From assembly GCA_965205955.1 (NCBI GenBank), contig OZ242192.1, positions 930,001 to 994,000 on the forward strand: a stretch of 64,000 nucleotides of DNA, written 5' to 3'. Positions 34,868-44,862 of this stretch are shown here, piece after piece. The stretch comes from G965202915 sp965205955. GTDB taxonomy: Bacteria > Pseudomonadota > Gammaproteobacteria > Eutrophobiales > Eutrophobiaceae. Positions within the stretch are counted from its first letter, which is position 1; every line of letters begins with the position of its first letter. A model generated the notes under the pieces. That model worked only from the letters and a program-made list of their open reading frames with translations. It did not search any database and was not told where the DNA came from. The translations under genes and the position numbers were made by a program.

Positions 34868-35812
34868 ATGGATATAGCAAAGGAAAAAACAGAGCGATCA
34901 CAGATAATAAAGAACCGCATCGATCAGATCGTCAATGCAATCGGGCAAATCATTGTCGGCAAGGAAACCAGTATACGTCTTGCGCTGGTTTGCATGATCG
35001 CACACGGACACCTGCTGATCGAAGATACTCCCGGAGTTGGCAAGACTACCCTGGCCCAGACCCTGGCAAAGGTATTGGGACTGGGCTATCAGCGCATACA
35101 ATTTACCAGCGATCTATTGCCGGCAGATATTCTGGGAGTTTCGATCTACGACCGCAATAACGGTGAATTTGAGTTCCGCCCGGGACCGGTATTTACCCAG
35201 ATGCTGCTTGCGGATGAAATCAATCGCGCCACGCCAAGAGCGCAAAGCGCCTTGCTGGAAGCAATGGCCGAATACCAGATTACCGTTGAAGGCGAGACTC
35301 GTCCTTTGCCGCAGCCTTTTTTTGTTATAGCCACACAAAATCCCACCAGCCAGATTGGAACGTTTCATTTGCCCGAATCGCAGCTCGACCGATTTTTGAT
35401 GCGTTTGCGGCTTGGTTACCCGGATAATGCCGCGGAACGCACCCTGTTAAAAGGCACAGACCGGCGCAAACTGCTGTCCGGGCTCAAACCGGTTCTAAGA
35501 AGCAACGAACTGATCGCCCTGCAAACACAGGCCGAAACAATCCATGTCTCCGATGCCTTGCTCGATTATATTCAGGCCCTGCTTGAGTGCAGCCGGCAAT
35601 CCGCCGAGTTCAATGATGGCCTGTCTCCCAGAGCGGGCCTGGCGATTTTACACGGCGCGCGCGCATGGGCGATGGCACATGGCCATAAATATGTAATGCC
35701 GGAGGACGTACAGGCGGTATTGCCCAGTATAATTGGGCACCGTTTGTTCAGTAGCAGGCTGCATGAGCATGATCCCGCCGCGATGCTCATTCAACAAATC
35801 GCCGTACCGTAA
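34868..35812 (+). CDS. MoxR-family AAA ATPase
   Basis: The protein has 314 residues. Walker A (EDTPGVGKTTLAQ), Walker B (LLADEINRATPRAQSALLEAM), sensor (ATQNPTSQIGTFHLPESQLDRF) and the C-terminal lid (SPRAGLAILHGARAWA) all match MoxR. These chaperone-like ATPases act with DUF58/VWA proteins and here head a moxR-DUF58-transglutaminase operon, 6 bp after pmbA. Confidence 0.94.
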   Translation: MDIAKEKTERSQIIKNRIDQIVNAIGQIIVGKETSIRLALVCMIAHGHLLIEDTPGVGKTTLAQTLAKVLGLGYQRIQFTSDLLPADILGVSIYDRNNGEFEFRPGPVFTQMLLADEINRATPRAQSALLEAMAEYQITVEGETRPLPQPFFVIATQNPTSQIGTFHLPESQLDRFLMRLRLGYPDNAAERTLLKGTDRRKLLSGLKPVLRSNELIALQTQAETIHVSDALLDYIQALLECSRQSAEFNDGLSPRAGLAILHGARAWAMAHGHKYVMPEDVQAVLPSIIGHRLFSSRLHEHDPAAMLIQQIAVP

Positions 35813-35815
35813 TCA

Positions 35816-36805
35816 GTGAGCGCCAACGCTGTCGTACTGGAGCGTCTGACATCCCCGGCGGACGACCTGGATTATGGTGCGACCGGGCTGACTCGAAATA
35901 GGGTGTTTATTCTGCCAACCAGGCAGGGGGTATTGTATGCCGTGATGCTGTTTGTCATGTTACTGGGGGCAATTAACTATAATAACAGTATGGGGTTTGT
36001 TCTGTGCTTTTTTCTTGCAAGCCTTGCGCTGGTTTGCATCCTGCATACGTACCGCAATCTGAGGGGATTGATATTGACCAGCGGCGATCCCGAGCCCGTC
36101 TTTGCGGGTGAGATCGCCCAATTCCCCGTCACATTGAATAACCGCTCCGGCACAAAGCGCCATGCGCTGGAATTTTCATCGGTCAAGAAAAGATCCTTCC
36201 GGAAAAAGCGCGATCATCCCGCCGCATGGCAAGTGAACTTTGATATAGATGCAGAGAAGCAGGAACCCGTTTTTCTTCCGCTCCAAACCAAATACAGGGG
36301 CCATCATTCTATCAATCGAGTCAGGATCGCCGGCAGATTCCCTCTGGGGCTGTTCCGGGCCTGGTCTTACTACGATATTGACAATAAATGCCTGGTCTAC
36401 CCCAGGCCGGCCGGCTCCGATCATTTACCGGAGCATAGTTTGCTTGCCAATGAGCAATGTGACGGCGGCATGAGCGGCGTCGATGATTTCAGCGGCTTTA
36501 AGAAATACACGCCCGGCGATCCAATTAAAATGATTTCCTGGAAGGCGCTGGCCAGGGGACAGGAATTAATGGTCAAACAGTTTATTGGCAAAGGCGCGAG
36601 AAAGTTAATGTTCAACTGGCAGCTAGTCCGGCATCTGGAGAATACTGAAGCCCGTTTGTCGCAGCTATGCAAGTGGATCCTTATTGCGGAACAACAAGGG
36701 TTTCTCTACGGACTCGAATTACCACACATTGTAATCGAGCCAAAACAGGGCATGCCGCATAAGCGCCGCTGTCTTGAGGAGCTTGCTTTATTCAGAGGCC
36801 GATGA
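35816..36805 (+). CDS. DUF58-domain membrane protein
   Basis: This encodes a 329-residue protein with two adjacent membrane helices (about 35-75; VLYAVMLFVMLLGAIN and FVLCFFLASLALVCIL). A beta-rich domain follows, then the DUF58 motif DFSGFKKYTPGDPIKMISWKA. It starts at GTG 3 bp after moxR, and its stop overlaps the next start (ATGA), so all three genes are coupled. Confidence 0.9.
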   Translation: MSANAVVLERLTSPADDLDYGATGLTRNRVFILPTRQGVLYAVMLFVMLLGAINYNNSMGFVLCFFLASLALVCILHTYRNLRGLILTSGDPEPVFAGEIAQFPVTLNNRSGTKRHALEFSSVKKRSFRKKRDHPAAWQVNFDIDAEKQEPVFLPLQTKYRGHHSINRVRIAGRFPLGLFRAWSYYDIDNKCLVYPRPAGSDHLPEHSLLANEQCDGGMSGVDDFSGFKKYTPGDPIKMISWKALARGQELMVKQFIGKGARKLMFNWQLVRHLENTEARLSQLCKWILIAEQQGFLYGLELPHIVIEPKQGMPHKRRCLEELALFRGR

Positions 36806-38784
36806 ATACCGCTACCGTCCGAATACCCTGGCAATTAATGATTTGGCTGGCGGCAGGCATCTTGTTTTCGGCGCTTCCGCATACCATACGCATATCCTCC
36901 TGGATATCGATAATGCATATCATGCTGGTTTTTGCGCGCATGCTATTGTGTATTTATTTTCCTTTATTCCATCTGCAAAAAACCTTCATGGCACGGCTCC
37001 CCGTATTGCTGGTTTCCGGGCTGTCTCTTATCGGGGTTTATTGGAGTTACGGCACGGTGATGGGGCGCGATCCGGGGATCGCATTATTAACCGTTCTCGC
37101 GGCGCTGAAATTATTTGAATGCGACAATGAGCGTGATTTTTACATTATTTGCTACCTGGGTTATTTTTCGGTCATTACAAATTTTTTCTACAGTCAGACA
37201 ATCCCCATTGCAATCTACATGTGCTTCATCGTGATTCTTATGACGGCAATATTGATTTCTTTCAACGACAAGCAGCAAAGCATGAATATATTCGATCGCT
37301 TTCGACTGTCCGCCGCCTTATTATTGCAGGCATTTCCAATCATGCTTATAGTCTTTTTATTCTTTCCGAGAATAAACGGCCCAATATGGGGACTGCCCAA
37401 AGACGCTCACACCGGCGTCACCGGCATCGATGATGAGATGTCAATCGGTTCCATAAGCAAGTTAACACAATCCGATGCGGTAGCATTCCGCGTCAAATTC
37501 AAGGAGCGCATCCCGGACCCCGCCATTCTTTATTGGCGCGGGCCGGTTCTTTGGCACACTGACGGACGCAAGTGGACGACCGGGCGGATCGTCAGAGATG
37601 AAGCGCCGGCTATAGACTATCGGCGGGGAGAGATCGTGTATGAGGTTACCATGGAAGCCACGAACAGGCATTGGTTGTTTGCTATCGAGATGCCGGCCCG
37701 GCTGCCCGATGAATCATATTTGACCGCCGATTATCAATTGAAGTCGCATACACCCGTGCACCGGCAAAAACAATACACGCTCAGCTCGTATACCGATTTT
37801 AAAAATAATACGCTTCGTAAGTCCGATTTACAGCGTGCCCTTGCGCTGCCTTCGGGCAAACATCGGCGAACCGTTTCACTTGCCGACAGCTGGCTTGCTC
37901 CCGGCCAGACACCCGAACACATCATTCGGAAGGCGCTGGATTATTTCCGCGATAATAATTTTTCTTATACGCTTGAGCCTGCTTTACTGACGGGCGATCC
38001 TGTTGATGAATTTTTATTCGAGAAAAAACAGGGATTCTGTGAGCATTATGCGGCCAGTTTTACTCTTTTAATGCGGGCTGCGGGTATTCCGGCCAGAATC
38101 GTTACCGGATACCAGGGCGGTGAAATAAATCCTCTGGGGGATTACCTGATTGTCAGACAATATCACGCCCATGCCTGGTCGGAAGTCTGGCTTGACGGCA
38201 AGGGCTGGGTCAGAGTCGATCCAACCTCCGCAGTTTCACCGGACAGAATCAGTTACGGGGTCGAAAGCGCGATTCTGGAATCGATTATCGGCATACCTCT
38301 CGGCTTGGAAAATAGTATCCTGGCAGCTACTATCCGGCAAAAACTGCGAAACAGCTGGGATGCGATCAACTATCGATGGATGCAATGGATATTGGGATAC
38401 GGCCCGGAGCGGCAAAAGGCATTTTTCGCAAGGTTGGGATTTGAAAAATTCGGCTGGAAAACCCTGGCTGTCGGAATGATTGCCACAGTATCTCTGGCCT
38501 TATTGGTCTGCGCATTATGGATATTCAATACACGGCCAAAACAGGCTGATCCGGCCCAAAAGCTTTATCTGCAGTTCTGTCGAAAACTGGAAAAAACAGG
38601 CGTTCGAAAAAAAAGCAGTGAAAGCCCAAATGTTTTTGCCCGGCGCGCATCGAAAGCAAGACGGAAATTGCGATCCGATATTTTTGCCGTTACCGGAATC
38701 TATATGGATATCCGCTATGGATCCCAGGTTCACAAACTGCATCAGTTGAAAACACGGGTATCTGATTTTGCGGCGCGAGGGTGA
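36802..38784 (+). CDS. TgpA-like membrane transglutaminase
   Basis: The protein has 660 residues. An N-terminal block of about six membrane helices (DUF3488, residues 10-190) is followed by a periplasmic transglutaminase core with Cys (KQGFCEHYA), His (QYHAHAWSEVW) and Asp (VRVDPT). A further membrane helix (AVGMIATVSLALLVCALWIF, about 555-575) and a cytoplasmic DUF4129-type tail complete it. It is the last gene of the moxR operon; the homologue in Pseudomonas is essential. Confidence 0.92.
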   Translation: MNTATVRIPWQLMIWLAAGILFSALPHTIRISSWISIMHIMLVFARMLLCIYFPLFHLQKTFMARLPVLLVSGLSLIGVYWSYGTVMGRDPGIALLTVLAALKLFECDNERDFYIICYLGYFSVITNFFYSQTIPIAIYMCFIVILMTAILISFNDKQQSMNIFDRFRLSAALLLQAFPIMLIVFLFFPRINGPIWGLPKDAHTGVTGIDDEMSIGSISKLTQSDAVAFRVKFKERIPDPAILYWRGPVLWHTDGRKWTTGRIVRDEAPAIDYRRGEIVYEVTMEATNRHWLFAIEMPARLPDESYLTADYQLKSHTPVHRQKQYTLSSYTDFKNNTLRKSDLQRALALPSGKHRRTVSLADSWLAPGQTPEHIIRKALDYFRDNNFSYTLEPALLTGDPVDEFLFEKKQGFCEHYAASFTLLMRAAGIPARIVTGYQGGEINPLGDYLIVRQYHAHAWSEVWLDGKGWVRVDPTSAVSPDRISYGVESAILESIIGIPLGLENSILAATIRQKLRNSWDAINYRWMQWILGYGPERQKAFFARLGFEKFGWKTLAVGMIATVSLALLVCALWIFNTRPKQADPAQKLYLQFCRKLEKTGVRKKSSESPNVFARRASKARRKLRSDIFAVTGIYMDIRYGSQVHKLHQLKTRVSDFAARG

Positions 38785-38852
38785 ATTTATAGTATTGTCG
38801 GGTAATCAGTTGCTATACTACGTCTCTATGATTGAGAATTGAGTTTAGATAG

Positions 38853-39797
38853 ATGGCCTTAAGAGCAGAGGATATTAAAAATCAGGAATTGCTGATGAAT
38901 GTTGATATGGACGTTGTTCTTCCATCCCTGTTAGATTGTCCGGTGCGTGATTTCCAAAAAGATGAATTACTAATAAAAAGCGGTGATGTCAATCATAATC
39001 TGTTTCTGGTACTGTCGGGAAAATTCAGAGTCCACCTTCCCTTCGACAGTACCAATCCGCTGGTAGTGGTTGAATCAGGGCACTGCATAGGTGAAATATC
39101 GATCATCGATCATCAGCCGGTCTCCGCAGATGTTGTCGCCGATTGCGATTCAAGGGTTCTTGTCGCCGATGAAGCCGTATTATGGCATCTCATTGAAATT
39201 TCACACACCGTTGCATCAAATTTATTAAAGATCCTGGCGCAGCGCCTGCGCTACGGCAATATTCTAATGAATAAGATAAAAGAGCTCGTCAAAGAGTATC
39301 AGCATGAGACAACCATTGATTATCTGACCAGTCTGTATAATCGCCGCTGGCTGGATAACACGATGGTCCGGATTATGCAGCGCTCTGCCGCCAGCAATCA
39401 GCCTCTATCGGTATTGATGATGGACATTGATTTTTTTAAGCAATACAACGATAAACATGGACATTTAGCCGGAGATCTTGCTCTACACTTTGTTGCGCAA
39501 ACCATCTCATATAGCATCAGGCCCCAGGACATGGTAACCCGCTACGGGGGGGAAGAGTTTTTTGCCCTTTTGCCCGGCCTTCACATTGATGGCACAATGG
39601 AGGTCGCAGAAAGATTGAGAAAAGCGGTAGCCAAAACGGAAATTATACAAGAAAACGGCGAGAAGTTTCCTTCCGTCACAATTTCAATTGGAGTAGCGGA
39701 AATGCAGCCTGAGCAAACACCGCCGGAATTAATTTCCGCCGCCGATCAGGCCCTGTATAGAGCGAAACATGCGGGGCGCAATAGAGTGCTTAAATAG
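38853..39797 (+). CDS. Cyclic-nucleotide-binding-domain diguanylate cyclase
   Basis: This encodes a 314-residue cytosolic protein. An N-terminal cNMP-binding-like domain (about 20-130; LLIKSGDVNHNLFLVLSGKF, GEISIIDHQPVSADV) is joined by a helix to a GGDEF domain with active-site GGEEF at 232-236. An inhibitory I-site RPQD (223-226) lies five residues before it. The cNMP pocket lacks the usual PRAA phosphate cassette, so it may sense something else. Its end overlaps the convergent msbA end by 8 bp. Confidence 0.9.
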   Translation: MALRAEDIKNQELLMNVDMDVVLPSLLDCPVRDFQKDELLIKSGDVNHNLFLVLSGKFRVHLPFDSTNPLVVVESGHCIGEISIIDHQPVSADVVADCDSRVLVADEAVLWHLIEISHTVASNLLKILAQRLRYGNILMNKIKELVKEYQHETTIDYLTSLYNRRWLDNTMVRIMQRSAASNQPLSVLMMDIDFFKQYNDKHGHLAGDLALHFVAQTISYSIRPQDMVTRYGGEEFFALLPGLHIDGTMEVAERLRKAVAKTEIIQENGEKFPSVTISIGVAEMQPEQTPPELISAADQALYRAKHAGRNRVLK

Positions 39798-41547
39798 CCT
39801 TCTCCAGATCATTGTGACCGCTTTTTAACTGTATTTGATATAAGCGGTGATAGAAACCATTTTTTTCAAGCAATGTGTCATGTGTTCCCATCTCCACAAT
39901 ATTGCCCTGATCAAGAACGATAATACGATCCGCCGACCTGATTGTGGACAAACGGTGCGCAATAATTATACAGGTCCTGCCACATTTAACATTTTCCAAT
40001 GCGGACTGAATATGTCCTTCCGAATTTGTATCGAGAGATGAGGTTGCTTCATCCAGAATAAGGATCGGGGCATCCTTCAATAAAGCGCGCGCTATTGCAA
40101 GACGCTGCTGTTGCCCACCCGATAAGCGAGTGCCCGATTCGCCAATTATTGTATGAATACCCTGGGGTAATTTTTTTATAAATTCCGAGGCATAGGCTGC
40201 ATCTGCGGCCTGCCATATTTTATAATCGTCCACTTCATTCGCCGAACCGTAAATGATATTTTTCTTTGCCGATTGATTGAAAAGTACAGTGTTCTGACTG
40301 ACGTAAGCGATTTTTTTTCGCAGTGATTCGAGATCGAATTCTCTAATATCCGTGCCGTTAATCGTAATTATGCCGTCAACCGGCTCATAGAAACGCGGCA
40401 GTAAGTTGGCTAAAGTTGTCTTGCCGCTGCCGGATTCACCGACCAATGCGACCGTTTCTCCCGCGTTAATTTTGATTGAAACAGAATTCAATGCAAACTC
40501 CGCGTCGGGTTGATATTGATGCGATACCTGCTTGAAGTTTATTGTTTCTCCGACGTGATCGAGCTGCCTGGTTCCGGGATCAGTTTCCGGTTCCGAATCA
40601 AGCAATTCAAAAATACTCTCACAGGCCGCCAGCCCTTGTTGTATATATTCATTCACCCTGGCAAGGCGTTTTACCGGACCAAACAGCATGGCCATGGCCG
40701 AAAAAAACGAGACAAATTCGCCCACGGTCAGCAATCCCGCCTTTGCCTGTTGAGTTGCCGTATAAATAACAACGGCAAGAAAAATGGAAGCGACGATCTG
40801 AACAAGGGGGCTGTTGGCCTCCGCTGCCATGGTAAATTTCATTTGGGATTTTCTATGCGCATCTATCTTGCGTGAAAACCGCTCGGTTTCCGATTGGGTG
40901 CCGCCATACAATTTGATTATTTTCTGCGCCTTGAAGCATTCGTTCAGTATATGGTGCATATCTCCCATGGTGGACTGCACCAGGCGGCTCATCTTTCGCA
41001 AACGCCGCTGAATAATGGAGACAATCACTGCGATGAACGGGACCGATACCAGACAGATAAGCGTCAGTAGCCAATCGATATAAATCATCCAGATAATCAG
41101 GCCAATAACCGCCAGAGAATCGGGAACAAGGATTAAAAGGGCTTTAGTCGCGGCTCCACGAATATTTGCCACATCGAAAGTAAAGCGGGAAATCAAATTC
41201 CCCGAAACGTGGTTGTCAAAATAACTGCTTGGGAGCGTCAGAAAATGGACAAACATCTCTTTTCTCAATGCCATAATGGCCTTTTGGGAAACCCAGCTCA
41301 ATGAGACATTGCTTGCATACGATGCAAGTCCGCGAACTATGAACAAAGCAATACATAACAACGGAATAAGAACAATCGTTTTTTCGTCTTTGTGAATAAA
41401 TGCGCCGTCCAGCATAGGCTTCATCAATGCGGCAGCAGCCGGAGCGGTCGCTGCCAGAACAATCATGCTAAGGACGGATAAGAGAAAAATACGCCAATAT
41501 GGTATAATATACCGCAGTAATCTAGCGTATAGGTCTATATCTTTCAC
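39790..41547 (-). CDS. msbA: Lipid A/phospholipid flippase MsbA
   Basis: This encodes a 585-residue ABC half-transporter: six membrane helices (about 15-310) followed by an ATPase domain. Walker A is GESGSGKTTLANLL, the signature LSGGQQQRLAIARALL, Walker B PILILDEATSSLDT, with the H-loop IIAHRLSTI. It starts with GTG, preceded by GAGGA. It exports lipid A-core across the inner membrane. The usual partner lpxK is not adjacent. Confidence 0.93.
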   Translation of the reverse strand: MKDIDLYARLLRYIIPYWRIFLLSVLSMIVLAATAPAAAALMKPMLDGAFIHKDEKTIVLIPLLCIALFIVRGLASYASNVSLSWVSQKAIMALRKEMFVHFLTLPSSYFDNHVSGNLISRFTFDVANIRGAATKALLILVPDSLAVIGLIIWMIYIDWLLTLICLVSVPFIAVIVSIIQRRLRKMSRLVQSTMGDMHHILNECFKAQKIIKLYGGTQSETERFSRKIDAHRKSQMKFTMAAEANSPLVQIVASIFLAVVIYTATQQAKAGLLTVGEFVSFFSAMAMLFGPVKRLARVNEYIQQGLAACESIFELLDSEPETDPGTRQLDHVGETINFKQVSHQYQPDAEFALNSVSIKINAGETVALVGESGSGKTTLANLLPRFYEPVDGIITINGTDIREFDLESLRKKIAYVSQNTVLFNQSAKKNIIYGSANEVDDYKIWQAADAAYASEFIKKLPQGIHTIIGESGTRLSGGQQQRLAIARALLKDAPILILDEATSSLDTNSEGHIQSALENVKCGRTCIIIAHRLSTIRSADRIIVLDQGNIVEMGTHDTLLEKNGFYHRLYQIQLKSGHNDLEKAI

Positions 41548-41667
41548 AATTGCAGGGTCCTCTTCTATTTATGCAGCCAAAGTAGCATTATAATTGCGGA
41601 GCAGATTAAAATGTAGATCCCGGCACGGAATATAAAGTAACCAAAACAACGATATAAAATTCGAGCT

Positions 41668-42534
41668 ATGTCCGGCAAACATCCCATCATTGCCGTCACC
41701 GGTTCTTCCGGGGCGGGAACATCCGACGTCAGGCGGGCATTTGAATGGATTTTTCATGCCGAGAAGATTAAGCCTGCCGTCATAGAAGGCGATTGCTTCC
41801 ATCGCCATAACAGGAAGGAGATGGATCAGCTGGTCAAGCAAGCGGAAAGCGAGAATCGGCGCTTGACGCACTTCGGCCCGGAGGGCAACCATTTCGATAA
41901 GCTTGAAATGCTGTTCAAGGAATATGCAAGCGCGGGAACCGGGCAAAAATGCCACTACATTCATAATGAATTCGAGGCATCCCTGCATGGCTGCCCGGTA
42001 GGGGAGTTTACTCCCTGGGAGCCGCTTGAAGAGGATACAGATCTTTTGTTTTACGAAGGACTGCATGGAGGCCTGGTCACAGATACTGTCAATATTGCGC
42101 AATATGTTGATGTCCTGATTGGCGTAGCTCCCATCATAAACCTTGAATGGATGCAGAAGATACACCGCGACAAATCAATTCGAGGATACAGCAGTGAAGA
42201 CGCAACGTCCATGATCCTGAGTCGAATGTATGATTATGTGCAATATATTACACCACAATTCAGCCGCACTACTATCAACTTTCAACGGGTGCCGACCGTT
42301 GATACCTCAAATCCTTTTGAACATAGCGCCGTCCCAACCGATGCGGAAAGCTTTTCGATCATTCATATAAGAGACCGCAATAAAATACCGGTTGACTTTC
42401 GCTATCTGCTGGAAATGCTGTCAGGATCTTTCATGTCAAGACCCGACATGATTGTTGTTCCCGCCGAAAAGAAAGTCTTTGCAATGCAGCTGATCTTCAC
42501 CCCTGTCATTTGCGCATTCAGCAACAAAAGCTGA
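41668..42534 (+). CDS. prk: Phosphoribulokinase (class I)
   Basis: This encodes a 288-residue bacterial (octameric, class I) enzyme that phosphorylates ribulose 5-phosphate to the RuBisCO substrate. P-loop VTGSSGAGTS is near 10-19; VIEGDCFHRHNR, FYEGLHGG and APIINLEWMQKIHRD are family blocks. It implies a Calvin cycle, although no other cbb gene is in the window. It is divergent from msbA and convergent with hemY. Confidence 0.96.
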   Translation: MSGKHPIIAVTGSSGAGTSDVRRAFEWIFHAEKIKPAVIEGDCFHRHNRKEMDQLVKQAESENRRLTHFGPEGNHFDKLEMLFKEYASAGTGQKCHYIHNEFEASLHGCPVGEFTPWEPLEEDTDLLFYEGLHGGLVTDTVNIAQYVDVLIGVAPIINLEWMQKIHRDKSIRGYSSEDATSMILSRMYDYVQYITPQFSRTTINFQRVPTVDTSNPFEHSAVPTDAESFSIIHIRDRNKIPVDFRYLLEMLSGSFMSRPDMIVVPAEKKVFAMQLIFTPVICAFSNKS

Positions 42535-42574
42535 CCTGAAAAACACATTATCGCCGGGCTGCAACCGAGTGCCA

Positions 42575-43819
42575 TCAATTGTGACGTGCCTGGAACTCGA
42601 ACAGATCCGGAGTTTGTTCAACATTATGCCTGTACGGCTGCTGGTTTTTTTTCGCCACAGCCACCCCTTTCTGATAGCACTCTATCGCAGCCTCTTTATT
42701 ACCTTCCTGACCATACAATGCCGCCAACTCATAACAGGCTTCCGAATTGGGTTTGACGGAAATACTTTCCTCAAGATAACCCCTTGCCTTGCCCCATAAC
42801 TCATTCCTTATTGACAGCCGCCCCAAGGTCAATAATAAGGCCGCATCATGTCCATGATCCTTGATAAATCGTTCCATATAGCCGAGCTTCTTCAGACTAT
42901 CGCGCATAGCAACCAGGCCGTAAAGCCTGACCAGAGACTGATCCCAGTTATGCTTTAATGCACTGAGTAATAATTCATCACAATTGCCCGCATTCCCGAT
43001 CCGTATCCGTTGCGTAACATAAACATTGAGCAGATAAGCGCTCTTTCTTAATTTAGACGGAATAGAATCCCAGATATCATTGATTTCCGTGACTTCGTCC
43101 TTATCGCCCGCCAAAATCAACAGTCCCGCATAAGCATTGAGCCGGCAGCGCAGCACATACTCATTATCAAGCGCCTGTTTTTTCTCCAGTTGGGATAAAA
43201 TTGCCAATACCGGGTTCCATTCTTCCAGTCGACAATAGCTCTCCAGCAACAATTGCTGGATCCGGTTCTGTTGCGGATGTTTCACATGAAGATCGCGCAA
43301 TTTTGCCAGCGCCTGTTCATTTTGCTCACAGTCCAACTGCAATTCCGCCTGGGTGATCCCAACCGCCAGGGTGGCATTATCCCGATAAGCGCGACGCAAA
43401 TATTCATCCCGCTGGTTCAATGCGGCTCGTTTTTGAGCCGCGCGGGCCGCCCATAAATAATTTATACAGGGAGAGCGGCTGTAATTCGCAGAGCGAAGGA
43501 AGGCATTTTCCGCGCTTTTCCATTTACCTTCAGCCATATCTGTCAGACCGCGGATCAGATACTTTTCAGCCCTGGATTGATGCCGCTGCTTCCGCCATAT
43601 ACGAAAATTTCCCGGCAGGCTGATAATTTTACCGAGCAATCGCAGCAATAAATAAAACAATATAAAAGCAATGAACAAAACAACCGCGGAAAATGTTACC
43701 GAGGTGTTGACGATCCAATCGGCAGCCGCTATTACCACATAACCATCACCGGCATCGGCAAAGGCGCCGAGCAGCACGGCAGCCAGTAATGCAGCCAGTA
43801 TCACTAACAGCGTCTTCAC
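42575..43819 (-). CDS. hemY: HemY-like TPR membrane protein
   Basis: This encodes a 414-residue protein with two N-terminal membrane helices (LLVILAALLAAVLLGAF and VLFIAFILFYLLLRLL) followed by a tetratricopeptide-like helical region. This is the gammaproteobacterial HemY of unknown exact role, not protoporphyrinogen oxidase. It overlaps hemX by 4 bp and ends the hemCDXY operon. Confidence 0.9.
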   Translation of the reverse strand: MKTLLVILAALLAAVLLGAFADAGDGYVVIAAADWIVNTSVTFSAVVLFIAFILFYLLLRLLGKIISLPGNFRIWRKQRHQSRAEKYLIRGLTDMAEGKWKSAENAFLRSANYSRSPCINYLWAARAAQKRAALNQRDEYLRRAYRDNATLAVGITQAELQLDCEQNEQALAKLRDLHVKHPQQNRIQQLLLESYCRLEEWNPVLAILSQLEKKQALDNEYVLRCRLNAYAGLLILAGDKDEVTEINDIWDSIPSKLRKSAYLLNVYVTQRIRIGNAGNCDELLLSALKHNWDQSLVRLYGLVAMRDSLKKLGYMERFIKDHGHDAALLLTLGRLSIRNELWGKARGYLEESISVKPNSEACYELAALYGQEGNKEAAIECYQKGVAVAKKNQQPYRHNVEQTPDLFEFQARHN

Positions 43820-44862
43820 TGAGCCGTACCCGGCACGTCGCCGGAAACATCGGGGAGGTCTTCATAGCGAATATACGCGCGCAAGGTCTCCAATGAAGAA
43901 GTAATATCCGGAATAGGCGGTTGCAGATCCAAGGTCTCCATTTTGCTCAGCGAAGCGATCAGATTGCCTGCCACAGGCTGAGTACCGTCAAAATATTGCT
44001 CAAGCAAACCCAAAGCCAGCATGATCGATTCCCGCATATTTGCAGTATCCTTGTTTAACACCGCTTGACGGGCGTTAAGCAATTCAATCTTTAAACTTTG
44101 ATAGATATAATATTGTTCATCAGGCAACACCTTCATCGCTGCGGATCTTCTTTTTATCGACACCATTTTCGCCACTTTCTGCCGGATTAATTCAATGATA
44201 GCGATCGAGTCCTGTTTCTCTGCAAGATCGCTCCCCTCTTCCGCTGCATCAAAATCCCCTGCTGTATTTTTCAACCTGAGCATATCAACCCGTTTTGCCA
44301 TATCCGCCAGGTATAATGCCAGCCCGGAAACATCCACCTCATTCACCGAACGCAGGGCTTTTGTATCTTCAACAAGCTGTTTACGGACTTCGCCCAATCC
44401 GGGCTCATGCAAAGAAACAAGACGCTTCTCGGCTTCCTGCATAGCAGCCAGGGCGGTAGCGACATTCCTGTCTATATTGATCCGTTGCGAGGCGATGATC
44501 AGCAAATGCTCAACCTCGTTAATCGCAAGAACCGAATTAGTCGGCAATGGCCGATTGGCCACTCCCTCCAGGGTTTCAAGCAGGGACGCATTTTCCCGGG
44601 TCAACGCATCCAGTCTCCCTTCCAGTACCGCCGTCCTTTCCTGCAGCAGGCTGATCTGCGAATTAAATTGCTCCATGAACCGTTTCGATTCGCCGACTGT
44701 ATTCCCGTACCCTCTATAAAGAAGAACCGCAACCGCGCCAATCACCAGTACCGATACAACCACAAAAGCAAGCCCTCGTTTGAATTTGCCCGGTACATTA
44801 TTTTTATTCAATTCCTTATCATCAGCGCCGATTTCCTTATTGTCTTCTTGTGTCTTGGTCAT
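43816..44862 (-). CDS. hemX: HemX-like membrane protein
   Basis: The product has 348 residues: a charged cytoplasmic N-terminus, one membrane helix (LAFVVVSVLVIGAVAVLLY, about 30-48) and a long coiled coil (EQFNSQISLLQERTAVLEGR...). A helical periplasmic domain follows. Position between hemD and hemY, plus this architecture, identify it. It was once called a uroporphyrinogen methyltransferase, but no SAM-binding domain is present. Confidence 0.9.
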   Translation of the reverse strand: MTKTQEDNKEIGADDKELNKNNVPGKFKRGLAFVVVSVLVIGAVAVLLYRGYGNTVGESKRFMEQFNSQISLLQERTAVLEGRLDALTRENASLLETLEGVANRPLPTNSVLAINEVEHLLIIASQRINIDRNVATALAAMQEAEKRLVSLHEPGLGEVRKQLVEDTKALRSVNEVDVSGLALYLADMAKRVDMLRLKNTAGDFDAAEEGSDLAEKQDSIAIIELIRQKVAKMVSIKRRSAAMKVLPDEQYYIYQSLKIELLNARQAVLNKDTANMRESIMLALGLLEQYFDGTQPVAGNLIASLSKMETLDLQPPIPDITSSLETLRAYIRYEDLPDVSGDVPGTAQ